From JBBIVP01 sp037439705 [NCBI: bacterium] (GTDB lineage Bacteria > JBBIVP01): a stretch of 7,654 nt of DNA. A program made the translations under genes and the position numbers. The stretch covers positions 1 to 7,654 of the forward strand of contig JBBIVP010000040.1 in NCBI GenBank assembly GCA_037439705.1, given 5' to 3'. The first letter of the stretch is position 1, and each line of letters starts with the position of its first letter. The notes under the pieces are model-generated. The model ran no database searches, was not told the origin of the DNA, and worked only from the letters and a program-made list of their open reading frames with translations. This document shows, piece after piece, positions 1 to 6,079 of the stretch.

Positions 1-94
1 CTCAACCACTTTCAAAACCTCATCAACTTCTAGCTTCCAAATCCCCCTGGGCGCTTTACCTGAACATTGCAAAATTCAAAATGCAAAGGGAAAA
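1..94. repeat. Repeat-like noncoding DNA at window edge
   Basis: No convincing gene is seen here. Positions 65-88 carry an A-rich iterated motif (CAAAATTCAAAATGCAAAG). Positions 1-62 are pyrimidine-rich on + and so purine-rich on -, where the translation without stops includes IWKLEVDEVL. I recognise this style, with WKLEV-like peptides next to CAAAATTCAAAAT runs, as recurrent low-complexity intergenic DNA in several bacterial groups; that is pattern memory and not a search result. The minus-strand frame from 69 down to the edge is open, so the N-terminal end of a minus-strand gene cannot be excluded, although no ATG or GTG start is available for it. Confidence 0.35.
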
Positions 95-166
95 ATGCAC
101 TGGTCAGAAATAATAATCAAAACCAAAACTCAACCCTGTTTATCATTTCTATTTGAAGATAAAATT

Positions 167-175
167 TGGCATAAT
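167..175 (+). promoter_or_regulatory. Possible extended -10 promoter of the hotdog gene
   Basis: TGGCATAAT matches an extended -10 element (TGn plus 5 of 6 bases of TATAAT). It would start transcription near 182, giving a leader of about 6 nt before the ATG at 188. No good -35 is seen at 15-19 bp. A second candidate, TATAAA at 181-186, lies 7 nt before a GTG at 194 and could instead serve a leaderless start there. Confidence 0.3.
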
Positions 176-187
176 AAAATTATAAAC

Positions 188-637
188 ATGGGAGTGGATG
201 AAAAAACCCTCAGGGAAATAGTGGAGGAGGCAGTTCCTTTTTTCAAGCACATAGGTCTTCGGTTAAAAAATGTGGATAAAGATAGTGTAACCCTTTCTCT
301 ACCTCCAGCTGAGTTCTTAAAAAATCACATAGGAACATACTACGCTGCCTGTATTTTCACAGTAGCAGAAGCATGTGGAGGAGCGATATTCGCCCTTAAA
401 GCAGACCCACTCAAATACATAATTATTTTAAAAGGCTTCAGCATAAATTTCTTAAAACCGGTAACAGAAGAAATAACCTGCACCCTTAAAGTAACTGATG
501 AAGAGATGAAAAGGGTTTTAAATATGGTTGACGAAAAAGGAAAATATGACTGGACTATTCCGCTTGAGATAAAAAATCAGGAAGGAAAAACAGTAGCCTC
601 AGCCACTGGAATTTATCATATCAGAAAAATTGGCTGA
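188..637 (+). CDS. Hotdog-fold protein, DUF4442/YiiD C-terminal type (putative thioesterase)
   Basis: The product is 149 aa, one compact hotdog domain. Family features visible are the NHIGT segment at residues 46-50, where the N-H-x-G-T turn precedes the long central helix, Glu61 within AEACGG as the likely catalytic or substrate-polarising acid, and the strand GFSINFLKPV at 83-92. Related PaaI/DUF4442 proteins hydrolyse acyl-CoA or acyl-ACP thioesters in the cytoplasm, but most DUF4442 members have no defined substrate, so the activity is inference. The frame is open upstream past an ATG at 95, but residues from there do not look like the family and the homologous part begins near 188. GTG at 194 is an alternative start. 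No Shine-Dalgarno is present. The gene stands alone, facing rapZ tail to tail, and both flanks are low-complexity DNA. Confidence 0.75.
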   Translation: MGVDEKTLREIVEEAVPFFKHIGLRLKNVDKDSVTLSLPPAEFLKNHIGTYYAACIFTVAEACGGAIFALKADPLKYIIILKGFSINFLKPVTEEITCTLKVTDEEMKRVLNMVDEKGKYDWTIPLEIKNQEGKTVASATGIYHIRKIG

Positions 638-822
638 AAATGCGAGTGGGGGGCAGGTCTTGAATTTTGACTTTTTGAAAACCTTCAAATCTTTCTATCC
701 TCAAAACTTTTATCACCAAAATAGAACCTTCTCATCCAACCGTCACCCTTTTAACTCCAATCTTCAACCTCTTTCCATCCTCGTCACGATGTGTATGCGT
801 TTCTACAAAAAGTATCCGGATT
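638..822. other. Noncoding gap between two convergent genes
   Basis: This 185-bp stretch separates the 3' ends of the hotdog gene and rapZ. It begins with a TGAATTTTGACTTTTTGAA run (661-679) that echoes, in the opposite orientation, the CAAAATTCAA core at 68-77. After that it is strongly pyrimidine-rich on +. A small hairpin (TTTGAA 674-679 with TTCAAA 684-689, 4-nt loop) is followed by a T/C-rich tract and might act as a weak terminator for the hotdog gene. On the minus strand a short stop-free stretch after the rapZ stop has no start codon and ends at a TGA near 730. I see no supportable gene. Confidence 0.5.
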
Positions 823-1677
823 TTATCCCTTTTCTATATCCCTGTGAAGGACCTTTACAGCATACCCTCTGTTTTTGAAAATTTCAGCAAGTTTTTCAAC
901 TACAAAAACTGACCTGTGTCTTCCTCCTGTGCAACCAATTCCAACGCTGAGATTTCTTCTACCTTCCTTCATGTAATGAGAAATCATGACTTCAATAAAA
1001 CCTTCAATGCTTCCTAAAATCTCTTTTGTTTCGGATTTCTCCGCAAGAAATTTTTTAACATCTTCATCAAGACCACTCTTTTCTTTCATTTCGGGAATAA
1101 AAAAGGGATTTGGAAGCACCCTCGCATCAAACATCAAGTCTATATCCTGCGGAATTCCATACTTAAATCCAAATGAAAAAAACCGAAGGGTGAACAGATG
1201 AGCCCTTTCTTTCAGAATTTCAGTAATCCTTTCTCTCAATTTCGCAGGCGTCATTTCTGATGTATCTATTATTTCATCTGCTATATCTCTGACAGACAAA
1301 AGAACTTCCCGTTCCTTTCTGATTGCTTCTTCAAGCGTTGATGCATCTAAGGGATGCTTTCTTCTTGTCTCTTTAAACCTTCTTATAAGAACAGAATCGG
1401 TGGCATCAAGAAAGAAAAGTTTTAGTGGAAAGCCCTTCTCCTTAAGCTCTTTGAAAAGGGGAAGAAAATCCTGAGGAAATCTCCTTTCTCTTATGTCCAG
1501 AACAAAAGCAATTTTTTCAATTGGTTCGGATGAATTAAGTATAAGTTCAATAAACTTTGGAATTAGGGGAACAGGAATATTATCAACGCAGTAAAATCCA
1601 TTGTCTTCAAGGATGTGAACAAAGGAAGTCTTTCCTGAACCCGATGTGCCTGTAATTATGTATATCTCTGGCTTCAC
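823..1677 (-). CDS. rapZ: RapZ/YvcJ family P-loop nucleotide-binding regulator
   Basis: The product is 284 aa, the usual length for RapZ. The N-terminal kinase-like domain has a Walker A GTSGSGKT at residues 10-17, the family signature YCVDNIP at 29-35, LDIR at 60-63 and the FLDATD...LIRRFKETRR block at 89-106. The C-terminal domain carries SFGFKYGIP at 168-176, DARVLPNP at 184-191 and the signature GCTGGRHRS at 248-256. In E. coli RapZ is an RNA-binding adaptor that steers RNase E to the sRNA GlmZ and so controls glucosamine-6-phosphate synthase; in Bacillus YvcJ is a GTPase/ATPase of unclear role. The RNA role here is therefore only by family. It starts with GTG, has no Shine-Dalgarno, and is not beside rpoN/ptsN or yvcK/whiA, the usual partners. 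It is divergent from purM. Confidence 0.95.
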   Translation of the reverse strand: MKPEIYIITGTSGSGKTSFVHILEDNGFYCVDNIPVPLIPKFIELILNSSEPIEKIAFVLDIRERRFPQDFLPLFKELKEKGFPLKLFFLDATDSVLIRRFKETRRKHPLDASTLEEAIRKEREVLLSVRDIADEIIDTSEMTPAKLRERITEILKERAHLFTLRFFSFGFKYGIPQDIDLMFDARVLPNPFFIPEMKEKSGLDEDVKKFLAEKSETKEILGSIEGFIEVMISHYMKEGRRNLSVGIGCTGGRHRSVFVVEKLAEIFKNRGYAVKVLHRDIEKG

Positions 1678-1756
1678 AATTATTTAATAAATTTTTAACC
1701 AATCAGAAACTAAATTCAATTGAAAGAACCTCTGCCTTTTGATAGTTTGGTATATA
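1678..1756. promoter_or_regulatory. Divergent rapZ/purM promoter region
   Basis: This 79-bp AT-rich gap should hold both start sites. On + the string TGGTATATAAT (1748-1758) contains a perfect TATAAT (1753-1758) and a TGG-preceded TATATA (1751-1756), without a recognisable -35. It overlaps the purM start, so the message would be leaderless or nearly so. On - TATTAA lies 7-12 nt before the rapZ GTG. A perfect 10-bp palindrome, TTCAATTGAA (1715-1724), sits between them and could be an operator, though in such AT-rich DNA chance is a fair explanation. Confidence 0.4.
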
Positions 1757-2779
1757 ATGAAGATGACCTACAAAAAAGCAGGAGTGGACATTGAAAAGGC
1801 GGACAGATTTGTTAAGGAAATCAAAAAAATTTCAAAAAGAACTTTCAGAAAAGAACTGCTTCTCGGGATAGGTGGATTTTCCGCCGCAATGAGTATTCCA
1901 AAAAATCTCAAATCCCCGCTCATTGTGTTTTCTACAGATGGAGTGGGAACAAAGCTTCTCCTTGCTGAAATGATGAACGATTTTTCAGGTGTAGGAATAG
2001 ACCTGGTAGCGATGAATGTAAACGACATACTCACCGTCGGTGCAGAACCGATTTGCTTCCTTGATTACATCGGTACAGCCCAACTTGAGGAGAAGAAAGC
2101 AGTTGAAATCATGAAAGGAATAGTGAAGGGTTGTGAAATGGCTGGATGTGCTCTTGCTGGAGGCGAAACTGCAGAGATGCCGGATATGTATCCGGTTGGA
2201 AGGTATGAACTTGTGGGTTTCGCCATAGGTGTTGTGGAAAGGGAGAAAATAATCACAGGAAAAAATGTAAAGGAAGGAGACATCGTTATAGGACTCTCTT
2301 CATCCGGTATTCACTCAAACGGCTATTCCCTCGCAAGAAAGGTCCTGCTCAAAAAATATAATTTAGATGAAAAATTGAAATGCCTCAAAAGAAAACTCGG
2401 AGAAGAACTGCTCATTCCAACAAAAATATATGTAAAGCCAGTTCTCAAAGCATTAAAAAAGGGAAGAAAAATCAGGGCAATGGCGCACATTACGGGTGGA
2501 GGAATACCCGGAAACCTTTCAAGGGTTATTCCGGAAGGGCTTTTTGCAGAGCTCAAAAAAACATCCTGGGAAGTGCCTGAAATTTTCAAAATTATACAGG
2601 AAGCAGGAAAAATTGAAGATTCTGAAATGTTCAGGACGTTCAACATGGGAATTGGATTTATAATGGTTTCTGACAGAAAGGAGGCTGAGAACATCGTTAT
2701 TGATTTTGAAAATGAAGGAGAAAAAGCAGTAATCATAGGAGAAATTAAAAAAGGGAAAGGAGGTGTAAAAATTGTCTGA
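1757..2779 (+). CDS. purM: Phosphoribosylformylglycinamidine cyclo-ligase (AIR synthetase)
   Basis: PurM closes FGAM to aminoimidazole ribotide using ATP, in the cytosolic de novo purine pathway. From the ATG at 1757 the product is 340 aa (E. coli PurM 345). The N-terminal AIRS domain shows YKKAGVDI at 5-12, the nucleotide-binding DGVGTK at 61-66, IDLVAMNVND at 81-90 and GGETAEMP at 135-142. The C-terminal domain shows SSGIHSNGYSL at 182-192, AHITGGG at 243-249 and RTFNMGIGF at 293-301. The start is uncertain: TTG at 1739, ATG at 1757 and ATG at 1763 are in frame, none with a Shine-Dalgarno, and a TATAAT overlaps the 1757 codon, which favours 1763 if the message is leaderless. It overlaps purN by 8 bp, so the two are translationally linked. 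Confidence 0.96.
   Translation: MKMTYKKAGVDIEKADRFVKEIKKISKRTFRKELLLGIGGFSAAMSIPKNLKSPLIVFSTDGVGTKLLLAEMMNDFSGVGIDLVAMNVNDILTVGAEPICFLDYIGTAQLEEKKAVEIMKGIVKGCEMAGCALAGGETAEMPDMYPVGRYELVGFAIGVVEREKIITGKNVKEGDIVIGLSSSGIHSNGYSLARKVLLKKYNLDEKLKCLKRKLGEELLIPTKIYVKPVLKALKKGRKIRAMAHITGGGIPGNLSRVIPEGLFAELKKTSWEVPEIFKIIQEAGKIEDSEMFRTFNMGIGFIMVSDRKEAENIVIDFENEGEKAVIIGEIKKGKGGVKIV
2756..2765 (+). promoter_or_regulatory. Strong ribosome binding site of purN
   Basis: AAAGGAGGTG, complementary to the 3' end of 16S rRNA over almost its full length, lies inside the purM 3' end and ends 6 nt before the TTG at 2772. It fixes that TTG as the purN start, since no ATG or GTG lies in frame at the expected distance. 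Confidence 0.85.
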
Positions 2780-3440
2780 AAAAAAGTTAAAACTTGGAGT
2801 TCTGGTTTCTGGAAGTGGAACAAATCTTCAGGCAATAATAGATGCCTGTGAAACTGGAAAAATTCCGGCTGAGGTCAGGGTTGTTGTGAGCAACAAACCA
2901 GGTGTTTTTGCTCTTAAAAGGGCTAAAAGGCACGGAATACCGAACTATGTGGTGGACCACAGAAATTACGAAAAGAGAGAGGATTTTGAAAGGGAGGTAA
3001 TAAAAATCCTCAATGAGCACGAAGTAGAACTTGTATGCCTTGCAGGATTCATGAGGGTTCTAACCCCGTTTTTCCTGAGGACTTTTCCTCAAAGGGTAAT
3101 AAATATACATCCAGCCATTCTTCCATCTTTTCCCGGAGTAAATGCTCAAAAACAGGCTCTTGATTATGGAGTAAAATTCAGCGGTTGCACAGTCCATTTT
3201 GTTGATGAAGGGGTTGATACAGGTCCAATAATAATTCAGGCAGTTGTTCCTGTATATGATGATGATACTGAAGAATCTTTAAGAGAAAGAATTTTAAAGG
3301 AGGAGCACAGGATATATCAGATGGCTATCAAACTCATTGCAGAAGGAAGGGTAAGAGTTGATGGAAGAAAAATTAAAACCCTAACTGAAAAACCACCTTC
3401 TCAAGCCCTGCACAATCCTCCTCTTGATGAAGGGCTGTAA
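2772..3440 (+). CDS. purN: Phosphoribosylglycinamide formyltransferase (folate-dependent GAR transformylase)
   Basis: PurN moves a formyl group from 10-formyltetrahydrofolate to GAR, an early step of purine synthesis. The product is 222 aa (E. coli PurN 212). Visible family features: the phosphate-binding loop SGSGTNLQAI at 13-22, LAGFMRVL at 90-97, the catalytic triad Asn111, His113 (NIHPAILPSFPG) and Asp149 (DEGVDTGPII), and EEHRIY at 177-182. The usual LHxH after FPG is here VNAQ, a mild variation. The last 18 residues (TEKPPSQALHNPPLDEGL) extend past the normal fold end, are Pro-rich and look unlike the rest; a short inverted repeat (AGCCCT 3404-3409, AGGGCT 3431-3436) spans the DNA that encodes them. 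The gene starts with TTG, overlapping the purM stop. Confidence 0.95.
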   Translation: MSEKKLKLGVLVSGSGTNLQAIIDACETGKIPAEVRVVVSNKPGVFALKRAKRHGIPNYVVDHRNYEKREDFEREVIKILNEHEVELVCLAGFMRVLTPFFLRTFPQRVINIHPAILPSFPGVNAQKQALDYGVKFSGCTVHFVDEGVDTGPIIIQAVVPVYDDDTEESLRERILKEEHRIYQMAIKLIAEGRVRVDGRKIKTLTEKPPSQALHNPPLDEGL

Positions 3441-3467
3441 AAAAGAGGGAAAACCTGTCAATTAACG

Positions 3468-3491
3468 AAAAATTTTAGATTTTCTCTAAAA
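3468..3491 (-). terminator. Possible weak terminator of the CheY-like gene
   Basis: TTTTAGA (3473-3479) and TCTAAAA (3485-3491) form a perfect 7-bp stem with a 5-nt loop. On the minus strand it is followed by five T residues (3472-3468), the layout of an intrinsic terminator. The stem contains the stop codon of the minus-strand gene. It holds only one G-C pair, so it would be weak. No comparable T tract follows it on the plus strand, so it does not obviously serve purN. Confidence 0.35.
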
Positions 3492-3831
3492 GGGATATTA
3501 TGTTTTCTTTTTTAAACGGCTTTATTATAAACTTCTGTGCTCCTGCATTTATAGCATCCATTATGAGTTTTTCCTGTCCAAGAGCGCTCATGAGCACAAT
3601 TTTTATGTGTGGAAATCTTTTTTTTATATCTATCATAGCCTCAATTCCGTTTTTCCCTGGCATAACAATATCCATTATAATCAGTTCAGGAAGAAGTTTC
3701 TCAGTCAATTCAATTGCTTCAATCCCATTCTTGGCTTCACCCACTACTGTATGTCCATTATCTTCTATTATTTCTCGTAAAGCCTTCCTTATATAAGAGG
3801 TATCATCAACTATTAGTATTCTCTTACCCAC
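3475..3831 (-). CDS. Stand-alone response regulator receiver, CheY-like
   Basis: The product is 118 aa, a receiver domain with no output domain. All phosphorylation residues are present: Asp9 and Asp10 (IVDD) for metal binding, Asp54 as phospho-acceptor (IIMDIVMPGKNG), Ser82 in the Thr/Ser switch position (LMSALGQ) and Lys104 followed by Pro105 (IIKPF). The SALGQ...DAINAGAQKFIIKPF run closely resembles chemotaxis CheY of the Bacillus/Thermotoga type, which binds the flagellar switch when phosphorylated. No chemotaxis or histidine kinase gene lies next to it, so its partner is unknown and it could equally be a Spo0F-like relay. It starts with GTG (an overlapping ATG at 3833 is out of frame), lacks a Shine-Dalgarno, and has a TAAGAT 7 nt upstream. 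It is divergent from the SRPBCC gene and convergent with purN. Confidence 0.9.
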   Translation of the reverse strand: MGKRILIVDDTSYIRKALREIIEDNGHTVVGEAKNGIEAIELTEKLLPELIIMDIVMPGKNGIEAMIDIKKRFPHIKIVLMSALGQEKLIMDAINAGAQKFIIKPFKKENIISLLEKI

Positions 3832-3845
3832 ATTGAAAATCTTAC

Positions 3846-3858
3846 AAAAAAATTTTTT
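3846..3858. other. A-tract/T-tract in the divergent intergenic region
   Basis: Seven A followed by six T sit between two divergent genes, about 15 nt upstream of the minus-strand GTG start and upstream of the plus-strand promoter. Such tracts bend DNA and are often found in promoter regions. The rest of this 96-bp gap is AT-rich and holds the promoter described next. Confidence 0.35.
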
Positions 3859-3879
3859 AAAATCAAATGCTGAAATGTC

Positions 3880-3908
3880 TTGAAAGATGAGCGATTATAA
3901 GTTATGAT
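3880..3908 (+). promoter_or_regulatory. Sigma-70-type promoter of the SRPBCC gene
   Basis: TTGAAA (3880-3885) and TATGAT (3903-3908) are separated by exactly 17 bp, each matching 5 of 6 consensus bases. Transcription would begin near 3914-3916, right at the ribosome binding site, giving a leader of only about 13 nt. Confidence 0.65.
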
Positions 3909-3914
3909 AAATAA

Positions 3915-3922
3915 AAAGGAGG
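3915..3922 (+). promoter_or_regulatory. Ribosome binding site deciding a TTG start
   Basis: AAAGGAGG ends 5 nt before the TTG at 3928. The nearby TTG at 3924 is out of frame and too close, so 3928 is chosen. A signal peptide begins directly from this codon, which supports the choice. Confidence 0.8.
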
Positions 3923-3927
3923 TTTGA

Positions 3928-4596
3928 TTGAAAATTACCTTAAAAGGGGTGGTTCTGATAACTTTTATATTTCAAATTGCACGAGCGGAAGATATCCATC
4001 CGGACTTTAAAATCCCAAAGGTAAGAGAAATTTTTGATGAAAATGTATCAAAGATGCTTGAGAGGGGCAATCTGATAATTGTCCACAAAAAGCCTTCTCC
4101 AGAACTTCCCATCTTTGTATCAGCAGGAACCCTGGTAAACGCTCCTGTTGAAAAGGTATGGAAGGTGATAACAGATTATGAAAAATATCCTGAATTTGTT
4201 CCACAGGTTGAGGATGTAAAAATTAAAAAACTTGGAGAAAATGAGATTGGAGTAACATACTCTCTTTCTTTTAAATTTACCGTAATAAAACTAAAGGCTC
4301 GCTATACTCTTCACACGAGACTCTATCCTCCAACAGATGTGTGGTGGACTCTAAAGAAGGACGAAAAAAATGATATTGAAGAGGCTATGGGAAGATGGGA
4401 GTTAATACCAATTGACAAAAACAAAACTGCTGCTTTTTATACAATTTATTCACACCTTCAATCAATGGGCAGATTGATGAGATTCTTTCTTAAACAGGAA
4501 CCCCATCTTGAAGTTACAATTCCTGTATCAACTGGGAGCGTTATGGTGGAAGCAGTGAAAAAAAGGGTTGAGGAGAACTACACAAAAGAAAAATAG
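3928..4596 (+). CDS. Secreted SRPBCC/START-like (polyketide cyclase/COQ10-type) lipid-binding protein
   Basis: The product is 222 aa. Residues 1-20 form a signal peptide (Lys2/Lys5, hydrophobic core GVVLITFIF, cleavage likely after ARA before ED), so the protein should act outside the cytoplasmic membrane. Residues about 60-215 have the SRPBCC pattern: strand GTLVNAPVEKVW, helix VITDYEKYPEFVP, then long antiparallel strands (VTYSLSFKFTVIKLKARYTL) and a long C-terminal helix (MVEAVKKRVEENY). The DYEKYPEFVP motif is typical of the polyketide cyclase/COQ10 branch, whose members bind lipids or quinones in a hydrophobic cavity. The ligand is not deducible, and catalysis is not implied. It has its own promoter and its 3' end overlaps the convergent membrane-protein gene by 19 bp. 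Confidence 0.82.
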   Translation: MKITLKGVVLITFIFQIARAEDIHPDFKIPKVREIFDENVSKMLERGNLIIVHKKPSPELPIFVSAGTLVNAPVEKVWKVITDYEKYPEFVPQVEDVKIKKLGENEIGVTYSLSFKFTVIKLKARYTLHTRLYPPTDVWWTLKKDEKNDIEEAMGRWELIPIDKNKTAAFYTIYSHLQSMGRLMRFFLKQEPHLEVTIPVSTGSVMVEAVKKRVEENYTKEK

Positions 4597-5327
4597 GTTA
4601 TTGTTGAAAGAAAAAAACCTATTACAGAAAAATAAACTTTGTGCCTTACAAGTATTGTTGCTGATTTAAGAAGAAAACCTATCTCAAAAAAGAGAAGTGA
4701 TAAAAGGACATAAATAAGGTCCAGGGTAATATGTTCTGATGGAGCAAAAATCAAAGAGAAAAGGAATATAAAAAAAATTGTCTTTATTGCCCTCCACATC
4801 CAGCGCATCAGGTTTGAGAAAAATTGCCCTTCACCCTTAATTATCTCTTCTTCAAGAAACTTAATACCGCTCATTGTAATAAGGAATAAGAGAAGGTTGA
4901 AAGGAATTTTTAAGGATGGAAGGATAAATGTGAGAAAAAGACAGAGGGATAAAAATTTTAAAAAAAAATTTCCTCGCAGGAGCACAATAAGGATTGACAA
5001 AAAAACTGGAAAAGGAGCAGAAATTTCTTTTAATGATGATGGAAACGGAAAAATGGGAATATAACCTTCTGAAGAATTTAAAAGAAAAAAAATGGCAGGA
5101 AGGAGGGCAAAAAAGAGATTGAAAAAACTCAACCCCTCTTCTCTTTTAAAATACCTGTAAATTATGAACGCACTTACTGATAAAAGGGGCAAAAAATAAA
5201 GGTCTTCTTCAAGAATCTGAAAGGAAAAAATAACGGGTGGAAGAAAAAAGAGTTTTGATTTCGGAAATAAAATTGCGTAAAGCAGAATCAAGCCTGTCAA
5301 AAATGCAAAAATTCCAAAATAATTCAC
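4578..5327 (-). CDS. Unrecognised polytopic membrane protein
   Basis: I do not recognise the family. The product is 249 aa, very rich in Phe, Leu and Ile, with about eight to ten hydrophobic spans, roughly at residues 5-21, 25-39, 43-59, 69-84, 105-118, 122-137, 142-155, 179-194, 202-220 and 231-247. The only sizeable hydrophilic segment is 156-180, with the acidic stretch KFLEEEIIKGEGQ followed by the aromatic/basic LMRWMWRA. No transporter, glycosyltransferase or protease motif is evident. It starts with GTG, and GTGA overlaps the stop of the upstream dehydrogenase (4 bp), with GGGAG at 5336-5340 as ribosome binding site, so it is the last gene of the tRNA-rfaE2-dehydrogenase unit. The context suggests a role at the envelope, but this is inference from neighbours only. 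Confidence 0.8.
   Translation of the reverse strand: MNYFGIFAFLTGLILLYAILFPKSKLFFLPPVIFSFQILEEDLYFLPLLSVSAFIIYRYFKREEGLSFFNLFFALLPAIFFLLNSSEGYIPIFPFPSSLKEISAPFPVFLSILIVLLRGNFFLKFLSLCLFLTFILPSLKIPFNLLLFLITMSGIKFLEEEIIKGEGQFFSNLMRWMWRAIKTIFFIFLFSLIFAPSEHITLDLIYVLLSLLFFEIGFLLKSATILVRHKVYFSVIGFFLSTITYFSFV
4584..4623 (-). terminator. Possible terminator at the end of the minus-strand operon
   Basis: AATAGGTT (4592-4599) and AACCTATT (4616-4623) form a perfect 8-bp stem around a 16-nt loop. Reading on the minus strand it is followed by TTTCTTTT. It lies within the last codons of the membrane-protein gene and at the stop of the opposing gene. The large loop and AT-rich stem make it weak. Confidence 0.25.
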
Positions 5328-6079
5328 CTTGCAGTCTCCCCTCCGTCTATTACAAACACAGAACCTGTAACAAATGAACTCATATCCGAAGCCAGATAAA
5401 TCACTATTCCAACTACTTCTTCAGGAGAAGCAAATCTCCTCAGTGGAATTCTCCTTATGAGCCTCTCCCTCATCTTTTCGTCCTCAAGGGCTTTTTTCGT
5501 CATTTCCGATGAAAAATAACCGGGAGCAACTGCATTCACAAGAATTCCGTAGGGTGCCCATTCAAGGGCGAGCGCTTTTGTAAAACCGATTACACCTGCT
5601 TTTGATGCACAATAAGCGGTAAGATTTGCCTCACCCTTTATTCCATTTATGGATGCTATATTTATAATTTTTCCGGAACGATTCCTCAGCATATACTTCC
5701 CAACTTCCTTTGAAAAAATGTATACGCTTTTCAGATTAGTATCTATTGTTCTGTCCCAGTCCTTTTCCTCCATATCAAGGAGCGAGCGCACCTCCCCTAT
5801 TCCCGCATTGTTAACAAGTATATCTATTCTGCCTGTTTCATCCACAAATTTTTGGATTGCCTTACTCACATCTTCATAAATAGAAGCATCACCTTTAAGC
5901 ACCATAACCCTTCCGCCAATTTCTTCAATTTCTCTTTTTAAGGCATTAAGAGCATCTTCACTCCTTGAAAAAAGTCCAACAAAAGCCCCTTCCCGCGCAA
6001 AAGAGAGTGCAATTTCCCTTCCCAGTCCCTTTGAACCACCTGTAATTATTGCAAATTTGCCTTCAAGGAGTTTTTTCAT
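5324..6079 (-). CDS. Short-chain dehydrogenase/reductase, FabG-like
   Basis: The product is 251 aa, a classical SDR with a Rossmann fold. Visible are the cofactor loop TGGSKGLG at residues 13-20, NNAG at 90-93, and the catalytic tetrad Asn115, Ser143, Tyr156 and Lys160 (YCASK), with APGYFSSEM at 185-193 and the C-terminal FVIDGG at 242-247. Arg39 after the second strand (LFSRS) suggests NADP(H). It resembles 3-oxoacyl-ACP reductase FabG, but this superfamily includes many sugar and alcohol dehydrogenases. Lying between a heptose-type nucleotidyltransferase and a membrane protein, and away from other fab genes, it may act on a sugar or lipid of the envelope; substrate is not determined. Its ATG start lies inside the end of the upstream gene (17-bp overlap), with only a weak purine-rich AAGAAAAT before it. 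Confidence 0.88.
   Translation of the reverse strand: MKKLLEGKFAIITGGSKGLGREIALSFAREGAFVGLFSRSEDALNALKREIEEIGGRVMVLKGDASIYEDVSKAIQKFVDETGRIDILVNNAGIGEVRSLLDMEEKDWDRTIDTNLKSVYIFSKEVGKYMLRNRSGKIINIASINGIKGEANLTAYCASKAGVIGFTKALALEWAPYGILVNAVAPGYFSSEMTKKALEDEKMRERLIRRIPLRRFASPEEVVGIVIYLASDMSSFVTGSVFVIDGGETAR

Noticed and set aside
1-69. Minus-strand open frame running off the left edge
   Set aside because: Only 23 codons, no ATG or GTG, preceded by a TGA in repeat-like DNA; resembles translated low-complexity intergenic sequence.
730-836. Minus-strand stop-free stretch just after the rapZ stop (contains VETHTHRDEDGKRLKI)
   Set aside because: It looks protein-like but lacks any start codon before its end and begins right after a TAG; RapZ already ends at its normal C-terminus.
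630-878. An 82-codon plus-strand open frame after the hotdog gene
   Set aside because: It overlaps the conserved 3' end of rapZ and low-complexity DNA, has a composition unlike neighbouring proteins, and no ribosome binding site.
2323-2835. A long minus-strand open frame opposite purM/purN
   Set aside because: It lies entirely antisense to conserved PurM and PurN coding sequence and has the Ser/Phe/Pro-rich look of a shadow frame.
3404-3436. AGCCCT/AGGGCT inverted repeat as a purN terminator
   Set aside because: Stem of only 6 bp, loop of 21 nt, inside the coding sequence, and followed by A residues instead of T.
3475-3831. Calling the receiver gene a full chemotaxis CheY
   Set aside because: The sequence resembles CheY, but no chemotaxis or flagellar gene is nearby, so the specific role was left open.
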